DNA of 64,000 nt from Defluviicoccus sp. bin129 (GCA_002239065.1 MPNO01000010.1:1-64000), one strand, 5' to 3'; counted from the first letter of the stretch, positions 20,363-28,908 are shown. Numbers and translations are program-made. The notes: generated by a model not told the origin, from the letters alone.

Positions 20363-20784
20363 GACCGGATCCTCCCCAAAGCCTCTCGCGGCGACAGGAT
20401 CGCCATCCCGAAGCGTTCCACGACGCCGGAAAAGTCCCGCCGGTTGAAGGTCACCAAAGCGTCCGCGCGCCCGTTGACGGCCGAGTCGAGGACCATCTCG
20501 TCGGCCGGGTCCCGGAGCTGGGGACGCCACAGGAAATGGGCCGTCACCGGCTCCGCAACCGCGCACAGCGCGGCAATCACCGTGCGAACCTCCTCTTCGT
20601 CGAGACCCGAGGCGAGACGTTGCCCCGGCTCGCAGCAGGCCGCCTCGTATTCCAGCGCCAGCGGCAGGGAAACGAGCAGCGTGAATTCCCGATCCAGCGC
20701 TTGACCGATCAACGCCGCCGAGGCGCCCGTCGGGCTACGCAACCCCGCGACGATGACATTGGTGTTGAGCACGCAGCGGATCAC
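20359..20784 (-). CDS. PIN-domain toxin (TIGR00305-like) with Asn in place of the first catalytic Asp
   Basis: A 141-residue PIN-fold protein starting GTG 20784 (MIRCVLNTNVIVAGLRSP). The family cleaves RNA with a cluster of acidic residues. Here Glu45 and Asp92, Asp95 and Asp100 are present, with Asn114 and Asp117 in VTFNRRDF. The first position, normally Asp in VLDTNV, is Asn7 (codon AAC). This change usually removes metal binding, so the toxin may be inactive or weakened. The module sits between ahcY and ptsH, breaking a conserved gene order, so it was probably inserted. Confidence 0.82.
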   Translation of the reverse strand: MIRCVLNTNVIVAGLRSPTGASAALIGQALDREFTLLVSLPLALEYEAACCEPGQRLASGLDEEEVRTVIAALCAVAEPVTAHFLWRPQLRDPADEMVLDSAVNGRADALVTFNRRDFSGVVERFGMAILSPREALGRIRS

Positions 20785-20796
20785 ATCTTATAAGAT
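20785..20796. promoter_or_regulatory. 12-bp perfect palindrome, candidate TA operator
   Basis: ATCTTATAAGAT directly abuts the GTG start of the PIN toxin. It lies in a short AT-rich island in otherwise GC-rich DNA. On the minus strand TTGCAA with a 17-bp spacer precedes TATCTT, which overlaps the palindrome, so the antitoxin could block the promoter and the message may be nearly leaderless. Autoregulation is inferred from TA biology. Confidence 0.45.
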
Positions 20797-20858
20797 ATGA
20801 TATTATGGAAGATGTTGCAATACGGACACCCGGCCCATCCGGGCAACGGAGAAGGCCC

Positions 20859-21143
20859 CTACCCCTCCTCGAAGCCGTTGGCGAACATCGCGGCGATGGC
20901 GTCCACCGCCGCCCCGGCCTGGGCACCGGTGGCGCTGACCTCGAGCCTGGTGCCGCGGGTGGCGGCGAGCATCAGGAGCCCCATGATGGAGAGCGCGGAC
21001 ACCCCGTGGCCCTTGCAGGAGAAGCGGATGTCGGCGTCGAATCCTTCCGCGGCGGCGGCGATCCGGGCGGCGACGCGGGCGTGCAGCCCGCGCTCGTTGA
21101 CCACTTCGACCGTGCGGCGGGCGGCGCCGGGCGGCGCCGTCAT
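20859..21143 (-). CDS. ptsH: phosphocarrier protein HPr
   Basis: A 94-residue HPr. His21 in RGLHARVA is the EI-dependent phosphorylation site. Ser52 in SALSIMGLLML corresponds to the Ser46 site modified by HPr kinase. Together with the adjacent EIIA and HprK genes and the lack of any sugar permease, this is the regulatory (not transport) PTS typical of alphaproteobacteria. ATGA overlap joins it to the EIIA gene upstream. Confidence 0.95.
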   Translation of the reverse strand: MTAPPGAARRTVEVVNERGLHARVAARIAAAAEGFDADIRFSCKGHGVSALSIMGLLMLAATRGTRLEVSATGAQAGAAVDAIAAMFANGFEEG

Positions 21144-21553
21144 CCGTCCTCGTCGCGCAGCAGCCGCGAGGCGACGTTGATGTATTTGCGCCCCGCCTCC
21201 TGGGCGGAAGCCACCGCCTCCTCCAGGCCCTCGCGGCCGCGCACGCTGGAAAGCTTGACCAGCATCGGCAGGTTGACGCCGGCGATCACCTCGATGTGGC
21301 CGTCCTTCATCAGCGAGATCGCGAGGTTCGACGGCGTGCCGCCGAACATGTCGGTGAGCAGGATCACCCCGTTGCCGCCGTCGGCCCGCGCCACGCTGTC
21401 GGCGATGTCGCGGCGCCTGGCCTCGGCGTCGTCATTGGGTCCGATGCACACCGTCTCGGTCCGCTCCTGCGGCCCGACCACGTGTTCGAGCGCGGCGACC
21501 AGCTCCTTCGCCAGGTCGCCATGCGTCACCAGCACCATGCCGATCATGCCCAT
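21140..21553 (-). CDS. PTS EIIA component, mannose/sorbose family (regulatory)
   Basis: A 137-residue stand-alone EIIA of the mannose class. The phospho-acceptor is His11 in VLVTHGDLAKEL, and the fold block ILLTDMFGGTPSNLA is clear. With no EIIB, C or D partner nearby, it should accept phosphate from HPr and signal, as EIIA(Man) does in Sinorhizobium and relatives. It starts 12 bp after the restored rapZ stop and overlaps ptsH by ATGA. Confidence 0.93.
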   Translation of the reverse strand: MGMIGMVLVTHGDLAKELVAALEHVVGPQERTETVCIGPNDDAEARRRDIADSVARADGGNGVILLTDMFGGTPSNLAISLMKDGHIEVIAGVNLPMLVKLSSVRGREGLEEAVASAQEAGRKYINVASRLLRDEDG

Positions 21554-21565
21554 CGCCCCATCCTG

Positions 21566-22529
21566 TCACGCCGCGCCGCCGCTGGCGAGATCGCGGTGGC
21601 TGGCGGCAGCCGGCTGGCCCTGCCCCGCGAACAGGGGGGCGGGGCTCTCGGCGCGCAAGGCAGCGCGGGGCCGGCCGCGGCGGGGCGCGGGGGGGGGGGA
21701 GCCTCTCGACGACGAAGACCGAGCGGTGCCGGCCGCCGGTGCAGCCGATGGCGATGGTCAGGTAGCTCTTGCCCTCCGCGCGGTAGCCGGGGAGCGCGGC
21801 GGCGAGCAGCGCGGCGAGCGAGTCGAAGAACGGCGCGAAGCCGGGATCGGCCTCGATGAAGGCGCCCACCGCCGCGTCGCGCCCGGTGAGCCCGGCGAGC
21901 TCCGGCCGGTAATGCGGGTTGGCGAGGAAGCGCACGTCGAACACGATGTCGGCCTCGGGCGGCAGCCCGTGGCGGTAGGAGAACGACATCAGGGAGACCG
22001 CCGGCGCCGGCGCTCCGTCCGACCCGCAGACCCCGGCGAGGCGGTGCTTGAGCCCGGCATGGTTGAGGGCGGAGGTGTCGATCACTGCATCGGCGCGCTC
22101 GCGCAGCGGCGCGAGCAGCACGCGCTCGCGGCCGATCGCCTCGGTCAGCCGCCCCCGTTCGGCCAGCGGGTGGCGCCGGCGGGTCTCGGAATAGCGCCGC
22201 CTGAGAACCTCGTCGCCGCAGTCGAGGAAGACCAGCCGGGCGGCCAGCGCCTCCAGCCGGGCGGCGAAGCCGGCGACGGTGAAGTCCCGGGTGCGGATGT
22301 CGATGCCGACGGCAAGCGGGCGCCGCTGCCGCCGGCCGGGGCCGGCCAGCTCGTCGACCAGCGCGAGCGGCAGGTTGTCGACGGTCTCGTAGCCGAGATC
22401 CTCGAGCGCCTTGAGCGCCACCGTCTTGCCCGCCCCCGACATGCCGGTCAGGACGACGACGCGGAGCGCCGCGGCCTCGCCCGCCGGCGCCGGGGGGAGG
22501 GCGACGGTGTCTTGCTCGGCGGCTGTCAT
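21566..22529 (-). pseudogene. rapZ: RNase adapter/nucleotide-binding protein RapZ, frameshifted at a C11 tract
   Basis: The first about 277 residues are a normal RapZ (YvcJ family): P-loop TGMSGAGKT, LEDLGYETVDNLPLALV, SFSYRHGLPPEADIVFDVRFLAN and IAIGCTGGRHRSV. The frame then meets 11 consecutive C (G at 21689-21699 on the plus strand) and runs out of frame past the expected stop into the EIIA gene. With one base fewer, the frame continues ...ALRAESPAPLF... to ASHRDL, the expected C-terminus, and stops at 21566, 12 bp before the EIIA start. The restored protein is 320 residues. RapZ relatives bind small RNAs or UDP-GlcNAc and guide RNase E. A homopolymer miscount is as likely as a real mutation. 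Confidence 0.8.
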
Positions 22530-23045
22530 CGCGCGTTCTCGGGGTTGGGGGCGGCCGCACTATCGGCCGCGGCGGCGCGCGCGGCAAGCCTGACCCTGGC
22601 GGCCGCGGAGGCATCGAACGGGGCGAGCCGGATCAGCGGCAGGGCGATGCCCTGGAAGCGGCGCTCGGCGGGGGCGGGGGGGCGCGCGGGGGGGCGGGAC
22701 CAGCGGCAGGGCGATGCCCTGGAAGCGGCGCTGGGCGGGGGCGGGGAGCCGCTCGGGGCGGCGATCGACCAGCAACTCGACGGCGAGCCGGAGCGGCGCG
22801 GACTCCCTCCAGTCGAGGGCGAGGATACCGAGTCCCCGCACCTCGATCCGGCCGGCCAGCGCCGCCGGCGGGGCGGCTTCGAGACGCCCGGCGACGGCCC
22901 GGATATCGACCTGGTCGTCGGCGACCAGGACCGCGCCGCCGTCGACCAGCCGCAGCGCGAGGTCCGACTTGCCGCTCCCCGGCGGGCCGAGGAGGAGAAC
23001 CCCGGACCCGTCGACGGCGACGCAGCTCGCATGGACCAGCGCCAT
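22526..23045 (-). pseudogene. hprK: HPr kinase/phosphorylase (short alphaproteobacterial form), disrupted by a 67-bp duplication
   Basis: The N-terminal about 114 residues read correctly: MALVHASCVAVDGSGVLLLG, P-loop GPPGSGKSDLALRL (from residue 20), then VADDQVDIR and RRFQGIALPL. A direct duplication of 67 bp (offset 1 mod 3) then throws the frame off, and as read it stops at 22560. Skipping one repeat unit restores a C-terminus RLAPFDASAAARVRLAARAA that ends at 22526, overlapping the rapZ ATG as ATGA. That overlap strongly suggests the restored form is ancestral. HprK phosphorylates the HPr serine. As read, the C-terminal helix is replaced by Pro/Arg-rich sequence. Confidence 0.78.
22634..22746. 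repeat. 46-bp direct repeat inside hprK (two copies, 67-bp period)
   Basis: Copies at 22634-22679 and 22701-22746 start CAGCGGCAGGGCGATGCCCT and match at 45 of 46 bases. The single difference is C or G at the 33rd position. The 21-bp spacer is almost pure G and C. The unit length of 67 breaks the reading frame of hprK. Confidence 0.95.
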
Positions 23046-23048
23046 CGC

Positions 23049-24623
23049 TCACCCCGCGGGCAGGCGCAGGGTGAAACGCGCGCCGGCGATGCCGCCGTTC
23101 CCGTCATGGCGGTTGGACGCGGCGATCGAGCCCCGATGGGCCTCCACGATCTGTCTGGAAATGGCGAGCCCGAGCCCGGAATGGCCGCCGAACTCCTCGT
23201 CCTCGGGGCGCTGGCTGTAGAACCGTTCGAACACCGAATCGAGGTTTTCCTCGGGGAGTCCGGGCCCCAGGTCGTCGACGGTGACGGTGAGCGCGCCGTT
23301 CTCGCGTGTCGCTGCGATACGGACCGGCGCGCCGGGAGGGCTGAACGAGAACGCGTTCGAGAGCAGGTTCTGGAACACCTGGACCAGCCGGCTCTCCACC
23401 CCGGCGGTCAGCATCGGCCCGTCCTCCAGCGTGAGCTCCAGCGCGTGCGAAGCGTCTCCACCCGTCGCCCGATGGACCTCGACGAGCGCCTCGAGCAGAC
23501 GGCGGAGGTCGATCTCGATCATCTCGGCCCGTGCGAGTTCCGCATCGAGCCTGGACGCGCTCGAAATGTCGGAGATCAGGCGGTCGAGCCGCCTGACGTC
23601 TTCCTGGACGATGGCCATCAAACGGCGCTGCTGGGCCGGGTCGGAAATCCGCGCCGCGGTTTCGACCGCGCTCGCCAGCGAGGTGAGCGGGTTCTTGATC
23701 TCGTGCGACACGTCGGCCGCGAAACGCTCGACCGCCTCCATCCGGTTCCACAGATCCGCCGTCATGTCGCGCAACGCCGCCGAGAGGTCCCCGATCTCGT
23801 CGCGCCGCGCGGTGAAGTCGGGGATCTTCAGATGCTCGTCGGCGCCGCCCTTGACCCGCCGCGCCGCCTCGGCGAGCAGCTTGACGGGACGGGTGATCGC
23901 GTTGGCGAGGTAGAGCGAGAGGATCACCGTCACCCCGAGGGCGACGGCGAACACCTTGAGGATGCCGAGCCGCACGTCCCGCACCGTGGCCCGGATGTCG
24001 CCGCCGTCGGTGCTCAGCATCAGGGCGCCGAGCACCCGCTTGAAGCGCTGCACGGGGACCGCGGCGATCAGCACCATCCGTTCGTTGTCGTCGAAGCGCA
24101 GCGCGGCGCGTGCCTCGCCGGCCAGGGCGGCCCGCGACTCGGCGTAGTCGCCGGCGCGCTGGACCGCTTGCTCGGTGTAGCTCCGCGGTCGGGGACGGGC
24201 CGGCAGGAGATCGAAGACCCACTCATAGGAGACGACGATCAGCCGGGCGATGAAACCCTCCTCGCCGGGCGGCGGCAACGCCTCCTCCTGGACCGGCGCG
24301 CCGGGCCCGACCATGTCGCGGCTGTCGGCGACCAGCGCGCCGTCGACGCCGAACAGCCGCGCCCTGGCGCGGGTCGGGCCGACCAGGCGACGGAGCATCG
24401 GCCGGGCGATCGCGGGCAGCAGCGCCCGACCCCCGCCGTCGACCGGTCCGGCCGCGCTCTCGCCCAGCGCGCCGGCGAAGATCTCGGCCTGGGTGTGCAG
24501 CGAGGCGAGCTCCGCCTCGACCAGCCCGTCCTCGTACTGGTCGAGAAAAAGCAGGCCTGCGACCAGCGCGCCGAGGGCCAGCATGTTGACCATCAGCACG
24601 CGCCGGGTGAGTGGCGAAATCAT
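23049..24623 (-). CDS. chvG: sensor histidine kinase ChvG
   Basis: A 524-residue membrane kinase. TM1 is near residues 10-27. A periplasmic sensor domain follows, then TM2 at about 222-240, a HAMP linker to about 290, the HisKA phospho-acceptor His307 (FAADVSHEIKNPLTSL) and an HATPase domain with GLPEENLDSVF and GHSGLGLAIS. ChvG/ExoS senses acidity and envelope stress and phosphorylates ChvI in rhizobia and relatives, controlling exopolysaccharide, motility and host interaction. It is 48 bp downstream of chvI and 3 bp from hprK, the conserved order. Confidence 0.93.
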   Translation of the reverse strand: MISPLTRRVLMVNMLALGALVAGLLFLDQYEDGLVEAELASLHTQAEIFAGALGESAAGPVDGGGRALLPAIARPMLRRLVGPTRARARLFGVDGALVADSRDMVGPGAPVQEEALPPPGEEGFIARLIVVSYEWVFDLLPARPRPRSYTEQAVQRAGDYAESRAALAGEARAALRFDDNERMVLIAAVPVQRFKRVLGALMLSTDGGDIRATVRDVRLGILKVFAVALGVTVILSLYLANAITRPVKLLAEAARRVKGGADEHLKIPDFTARRDEIGDLSAALRDMTADLWNRMEAVERFAADVSHEIKNPLTSLASAVETAARISDPAQQRRLMAIVQEDVRRLDRLISDISSASRLDAELARAEMIEIDLRRLLEALVEVHRATGGDASHALELTLEDGPMLTAGVESRLVQVFQNLLSNAFSFSPPGAPVRIAATRENGALTVTVDDLGPGLPEENLDSVFERFYSQRPEDEEFGGHSGLGLAISRQIVEAHRGSIAASNRHDGNGGIAGARFTLRLPAG

Positions 24624-24671
24624 CGCGGCACCCTTGCTGACCGGATCGCCCCATGTGGCGGGCGCGGCGGT

Positions 24672-25370
24672 TCAATCCTCCCGGTAGCGGTAGCCTATGC
24701 CGTAGAGGGTTTCAATGTGGCGGAAATCCTCGTCCGCCAGCCGGAACTTCTTGCGCAGCCGCTTGATGTGGCTGTCGATCGTGCGGTCGTCGACATAGAT
24801 GTGCTCGCCATAGGCGGCGTCCATCAGCTGGTCGCGCGACTTGACGTGGCCCGGCCTGAGCGCGAGGGCCTTGACGATGAGGAACTCGGTGACCGTGAGA
24901 TCGACCGGGCGGCCGCGCCAGGCGCAGAGATGGCGCGACTCGTCCAGGGTCAGGTCGCCGCGCACCAGCGCCGCGGCGTCGGGCGCCTCGCCGGGGCCGC
25001 CGCCCGCGCGGTGGCGCCGGAGCACGGTGCGGACGCGCTCCAGCAAGAGGCGCTGCGAGAACGGCTTCTTGATGTAGTCGTCCGCGCCCAGGCGAAGCCC
25101 CAGCAGCTCGTCGACCTCGTCGTCCTTGGAGGTGAGGAAGACCACCGGCATGTCGGAGCGCTTGCGCAGGCGCTGCAGCAGCTCCATCCCGTCCATGCGC
25201 GGCATCTTGACGTCGAGCAAGGCGAGGTCGGCGGGCTCGGCGGTCAGGCCCTGCAGCGCGGCGGCCCCGTCGGTGTAGCAGCGCACCGCGAACCCCTCGG
25301 CCTCCAGCAGCATCGACACCGAGGCGAGGATGTTGCGGTCGTCGTCGATCAGCGCGATCCGTTCCGGCAC
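24672..25370 (-). CDS. chvI: response regulator ChvI (OmpR family)
   Basis: A 232-residue regulator. The receiver has the acidic triad Asp9-Asp10-Asp11 and phospho-acceptor Asp53 ([15 protein letters not shown]); the switch Lys is in KKPFS. The C-terminal winged helix contains [20 protein letters not shown]. It is divergent from pckA across about 250 bp, as in rhizobia, where ChvI and pckA are neighbours. That gap probably holds both promoters. Confidence 0.95.
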   Translation of the reverse strand: MPERIALIDDDRNILASVSMLLEAEGFAVRCYTDGAAALQGLTAEPADLALLDVKMPRMDGMELLQRLRKRSDMPVVFLTSKDDEVDELLGLRLGADDYIKKPFSQRLLLERVRTVLRRHRAGGGPGEAPDAAALVRGDLTLDESRHLCAWRGRPVDLTVTEFLIVKALALRPGHVKSRDQLMDAAYGEHIYVDDRTIDSHIKRLRKKFRLADEDFRHIETLYGIGYRYRED

Positions 25371-25622
25371 GATTTCTCCCTCCTGCCGGCGCCGCGACGG
25401 CGCGTGGTTGCGTTCCCTTAGATGGGGTTCCGGACGCCCGCGGCAAGCCCGCCCGGAGGGGCGGCGGCAAGATGCCGGCCACGCTCCGCCGCCGGTTGAA
25501 CCGGCGGCGCGCAGGCACTAGTTTGCCGCGCAACGGACCCCCGCCACCCGCCCGTCCGCGCGCGACGCCCGGTCGTGCCGGCGGGGCTGTGCCGTGCGCG
25601 CCCCCATTCCGGGAGATCGAGA

Positions 25623-27233
25623 GTGCCTGCTACCGCATCCGCCGCAAGCTCATGGGGGCTGGAAAACCACGGGGTGGTCAATCCCGGTCCGGTGCGCTGG
25701 AACCCGACGGTGCCCGCGCTTTACGAGCATGCGCTCAGACGGGGCGAGGGCGAGCTCGCGGAGGGCGGCGGGTTCGTCACCCGAACCGGGGAATACACCG
25801 GCCGCTCGCCCAGGGACAAGTTCATCGTCGACGAGCCCTCGTCGTCGGGCGACATCTGGTGGGGGCCGGTCAACAACCGCATCTCGGAAGCGCATTTCGA
25901 GGCGGCCCACATGCGGATGACCGCCTATCTGCAAAACCGCGAGCTGTTCGTCCAGGACGTCCATGCCGGGGCCGATCCGGAACACCGCCTGCCGGTCCGG
26001 GTGGTGACCGAGCAGGCCTGGCACAGCCTGTTCGCGCGCAACATGTTCATCCCGCCGGCCGCGGCCGAGCTGGCCGATTTCAGGCCCGAATTCACCGTCC
26101 TGCACGCGCCCGGCCTTCACTCGGTGCCGGCGGTCGACGGCACCCGCTCCGAGGTCGGCGTGCTGCTCAACTTCGCCAGGCGGACGATCCTGGTGACCGG
26201 CTCGCACTATACCGGGGAGATCAAGAAGACGATCTTCTCGGTGCTCAACTACATCCTGCCGGGCAAGGGCGTGCTGCCGATGCACTGCTCGTCGAATATC
26301 GGGCCGAAGGGCGACACGGCGATCTTCTTCGGCCTGTCGGGGACCGGCAAGACGACGCTGTCCGCCGACCCCACGCGCACGCTGATCGGCGACGACGAAC
26401 ATGGCTGGTCGGATGAAGGCGTGTTCAATTTCGAGGGCGGGTGCTACGCCAAGACGATCAACCTCTCGGCCGAGGCCGAGCCCGAGATCCACGCCGCCTG
26501 CTTCCGTTTCGGCACGCTGCTGGAGAACGTGGTCATCGACCCGGAAACCCGGATACCCGATTTCGACGACGGCTCGCTCACCGAGAACGCCCGCGCCTCC
26601 TACCCGCTGCATTTCCTCGGCAATGTCGAGGAGTCCGGGATGGGCGGGCACCCGACCAACATCGTGATGCTGACCGCGGATGCCTTCGGCGTGCTGCCGC
26701 CGATCAGCCGGCTTACCCCGGAACAGGCGATGTACCACTTCCTGTCGGGCTATACGGCGCGGCTCGCCGGCACCGAGCGCGGGCTCGGCAGCGCCCCCGA
26801 GGCGACCTTCTCGACCTGTTTCGGCGCGCCCTTCCTGCCGCGCCACCCGACGGTCTACGCCAGGCTGCTGGGCGAGAAGATCGCGCGCCACGGCGCCACC
26901 TGCTGGCTGATCAACACCGGCTGGAGCGGCGGGGCCTTCGGCGTCGGCGAGCGGATGAAGATCGCCCATACCCGCGCCATGGTGCGCGCGGCGATCGAGG
27001 GCAGGCTCGCCGCCGTCCCGGTCGCGCCGGACCCCAATTTCGGCGTGCTGGTGCCGGAGAACGTGCCCGACGTGCCGCCCGAGGTCCTGAGCCCCCGCAA
27101 CGCCTGGTCGGACAAGGGCGGCTACGATTCCACCGCGCGCGGCCTCGCGCGGCGCTTCCAGGCCAATTTCGAGCAGTTCGAGGACGCCGTCGACGAGAAG
27201 GTCCGCGCGGCGGCGATCCGCGCGGCGGCGTAG
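25623..27233 (+). CDS. pckA: phosphoenolpyruvate carboxykinase (ATP)
   Basis: A 536-residue ATP-dependent PEPCK, the gluconeogenic step oxaloacetate to PEP. Seen: RTGEYTGRSPRDKFIVD, MHCSSNIGPKGDTAIFFGLSGTGKTTLS (kinase-1a and P-loop, cited here as two adjoining blocks), GDDEHGWS and the SGYTARLAGTE region. The start is taken as GTG 25623 (VPATASAASSWGLENHGV) after GGGAGA, which fits family length better than the in-frame ATG 48 bp upstream. The last 245 bp are nearly duplicated downstream (27892-28121), beyond a RelB/YafQ cassette. Confidence 0.96.
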   Translation: MPATASAASSWGLENHGVVNPGPVRWNPTVPALYEHALRRGEGELAEGGGFVTRTGEYTGRSPRDKFIVDEPSSSGDIWWGPVNNRISEAHFEAAHMRMTAYLQNRELFVQDVHAGADPEHRLPVRVVTEQAWHSLFARNMFIPPAAAELADFRPEFTVLHAPGLHSVPAVDGTRSEVGVLLNFARRTILVTGSHYTGEIKKTIFSVLNYILPGKGVLPMHCSSNIGPKGDTAIFFGLSGTGKTTLSADPTRTLIGDDEHGWSDEGVFNFEGGCYAKTINLSAEAEPEIHAACFRFGTLLENVVIDPETRIPDFDDGSLTENARASYPLHFLGNVEESGMGGHPTNIVMLTADAFGVLPPISRLTPEQAMYHFLSGYTARLAGTERGLGSAPEATFSTCFGAPFLPRHPTVYARLLGEKIARHGATCWLINTGWSGGAFGVGERMKIAHTRAMVRAAIEGRLAAVPVAPDPNFGVLVPENVPDVPPEVLSPRNAWSDKGGYDSTARGLARRFQANFEQFEDAVDEKVRAAAIRAAA

Positions 27234-27290
27234 GGGATTTCGGCCCGGCGGACGTGCGGGACAAGGGACTCCCTTGATGCGCGGGCGTAT

Positions 27291-27311
27291 TGTAGCTACG
27301 TTGGCACTACA
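27291..27311. promoter_or_regulatory. inverted repeat, candidate RelB operator
   Basis: TGTAG (27291-27295) and CTACA (27307-27311) are an inverted pair, and the left half contains the 8-bp palindrome GTAGCTAC. The site ends 17 bp before the antitoxin ATG, where autoregulatory RelB-type operators usually lie. Confidence 0.4.
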
Positions 27312-27328
27312 CGCGGGAAGAGGCTCCG

Positions 27329-27586
27329 ATGAGTGCCGATAGCGTCGTGCGCGCGAGAATAGACAGCGAGACCAAGGCACGGGCCACGGAGGCGCTGCAC
27401 GCCATGGGCCTGACGGTGTCCGATGCGATCCGGCTCTTGTTGCTGCGGGTGGCGGACGAAAAGCGTCTGCCCTTCGACATCCAGGCGCCTAACCTCACCA
27501 CCCGCAGGGCGATGAAGGAGTTGGAAGAAGGCAAGGGCAAACGCTTCGCCAGCGCCGAAGAACTGTTTGAGGACATCGGCGCCTGA
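27329..27586 (+). CDS. RelB/DinJ-family antitoxin
   Basis: An 85-residue antitoxin. The N-terminal ribbon-helix-helix (SVVRARIDSETKARATEAL then MGLTVSDAIRLLLLRV) is the DinJ signature; the C-terminal LEEGKGKRFASAEELFEDI is the toxin-binding tail. GAAGAGG precedes the ATG. It is followed by the YafQ-like toxin, and the pair sits between the real pckA 3' end and a copied pckA 3' end. Confidence 0.92.
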   Translation: MSADSVVRARIDSETKARATEALHAMGLTVSDAIRLLLLRVADEKRLPFDIQAPNLTTRRAMKELEEGKGKRFASAEELFEDIGA

Positions 27587-27587
27587 G

Positions 27588-27860
27588 GTGCTTGTTCCGG
27601 TCCGGTCGGCGCAGTTCAAGCGGGACGCGAGAAAGGCGCAACGGCGCGGCAAGGACCTCGCCATGCTCCGTCGACCGCTGACAGCCCTGATGCGACGGAC
27701 CTCCTTGCCCTCCCGCTACCGCGACCATCCATTGCGGGGCGATTGGCAGGGCTATCGGGAAATCCATATCGAGCCGGATTGGCTCCTGATCTACCGTATC
27801 CAGGGAGGCGAATTGCTCTTGGTCCGGACCGGCTCCCACGCGGACCTGTTTCGGGAATAG
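27588..27860 (+). CDS. YafQ-family mRNA interferase toxin
   Basis: A RelE-fold ribosome-dependent endoribonuclease. The residues needed in YafQ are visible: His of YRDHPL, His-x-x-x-Asp-Trp in IHIEPDWLLIY, Arg and His in VRTGSHADLF and the near-terminal Phe. GTG 27588, two bases after the antitoxin stop, gives 90 residues (VLVPVRSAQFKRDARK), the family's usual length. ATG 27567 would add seven residues and overlap the antitoxin. Both are possible. Confidence 0.9.
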   Translation: MLVPVRSAQFKRDARKAQRRGKDLAMLRRPLTALMRRTSLPSRYRDHPLRGDWQGYREIHIEPDWLLIYRIQGGELLLVRTGSHADLFRE

Positions 27861-27891
27861 CACAAGATCCGATGACGGGATGCTGTTGACC

Positions 27892-28121
27892 CGGCGATCG
27901 AGGGCAGGCTCGCCGCCGTCCCGGTCGCGCCGGATCCCAATTTCGGCGTGCTGGTGCCGGAGAACGTGCCCAACGTGCCGCCCGAGGTCCTGAGCCCCCG
28001 CAACGCCTGGTCGGACAAGGGCGGCTACGATTCCACCGCGCGCGGCCTCGCGCGGCGCTTCCAGGCCAATTTCGAGCAGTTCGAGGACGCCGTCGACGAG
28101 AGGGTCCGCGCGGCGGCGTAA
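27892..28121 (+). pseudogene. duplicated 3' fragment of pckA
   Basis: This segment repeats pckA positions 26989-27233 at an offset of 903 bp with only three substitutions and one 12-bp deletion near the end. It encodes the last about 77 codons, has no start or upstream domain, and ends with its own TAA. The changes are one silent C to T, Asp to Asn and Lys to Arg. The RelB/YafQ cassette lies exactly between the two copies. Confidence 0.92.
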
Positions 28122-28176
28122 GCGGCGGGAGGCGTACGCCTGCGCCTGACTGCCTGAGGCGAAACGGCGTCCCCGC

Positions 28177-28464
28177 TCAGACCTCGGCGACGCGCTCGAC
28201 CTCGATCGTCCGTTCGAGATGTCGCGACCGCGCGAGGTCGAAGGCGAGCTGCATGCCGAGCCAAGTCTCGGGCGTGGAGCCGAAGGCTTTCGACAGGCGG
28301 TAGGCCATCTCGATGGAAACGGACGACTTCTCGTTCACCAGGTTCGACAGCGTTTGCCGTCCTACGCCAAGCCGCTTCGCGCCCTCGGTCACCGACAAGC
28401 CGAGCGGTCTCAGGCAGTCCTCGCGCACGATCGCGCCGGGATGCACCGGGTTCTTCATCGCCAT
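28177..28464 (-). CDS. higA: HigA-family antitoxin (XRE/HTH)
   Basis: A 95-residue HTH protein. HPGAIVREDCLRPLGLSVTE with LGVGRQTLSNLVNEKSSVS and ETWLGMQLAFDLAR is the classic HigA/VapI pattern. GGAGGG precedes ATG 28464. It follows higB with a 10-bp overlap (toxin first), the normal HigBA order, and represses the operon together with the toxin. Confidence 0.93.
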   Translation of the reverse strand: MAMKNPVHPGAIVREDCLRPLGLSVTEGAKRLGVGRQTLSNLVNEKSSVSIEMAYRLSKAFGSTPETWLGMQLAFDLARSRHLERTIEVERVAEV

Positions 28465-28754
28465 GTCACGACCCTCCAATGGTAGTCGACATAGTCCACA
28501 TCGACGGCATGTCCCCCTTCGAACCCGAAGGTCACCCGCCAATTGGCGGAGACCGAAACGGCATATCGATCCCTCAGACGGCCACGGAGCGAGTGCATCC
28601 GGAAACCGGGCAGGCTCATCCCCTCGGGACCGGTACTCCTGTCGAGTGCGGTGAGGATGCGCAAGAGCTTGGCTACATGTGTCTGCGTTACCCGCGCGGA
28701 TCGACCGTGTTCGTAGAGTTCTCTCGGTCCGCGATGCCGAAAGGTCTTGATCAC
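28455..28754 (-). CDS. higB: HigB-family mRNA interferase toxin
   Basis: A 99-residue RelE-superfamily toxin beginning VIKTFRHRGPRELYEHGRS at GTG 28754, with GGAGA upstream. LPGFRMHSLRGRLRDRYAVS, NWRVTFGFEGG and VDYVDYH are the family blocks. It cleaves mRNA at the ribosome. The gene is visibly less GC-rich than its neighbours, consistent with recent acquisition. Confidence 0.92.
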   Translation of the reverse strand: MIKTFRHRGPRELYEHGRSARVTQTHVAKLLRILTALDRSTGPEGMSLPGFRMHSLRGRLRDRYAVSVSANWRVTFGFEGGHAVDVDYVDYHWRVVTWR

Positions 28755-28908
28755 TCTCCGGCTTGTATGGTGTCGGGCGACAATAGTCAAACAGGGATGA
28801 GCACCACAAGCTGGTACCCGCCGACCCGTTGGCGCGCGCACTGCCCCTTGTCCCGCCGTGTTCCCGAAGCCGTTCCAGGGTAACTCGTGTCCGCGCCGGC
28901 GCTCCCCG

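Noticed and set aside
20805-25421. A 1538-codon open frame on the plus strand opposite ptsH to chvI
   Set aside because: It is antisense to eight well-supported genes, low in complexity (Arg, Gly, Asp-rich) and matches no family; GC-rich codon bias leaves antisense frames open.
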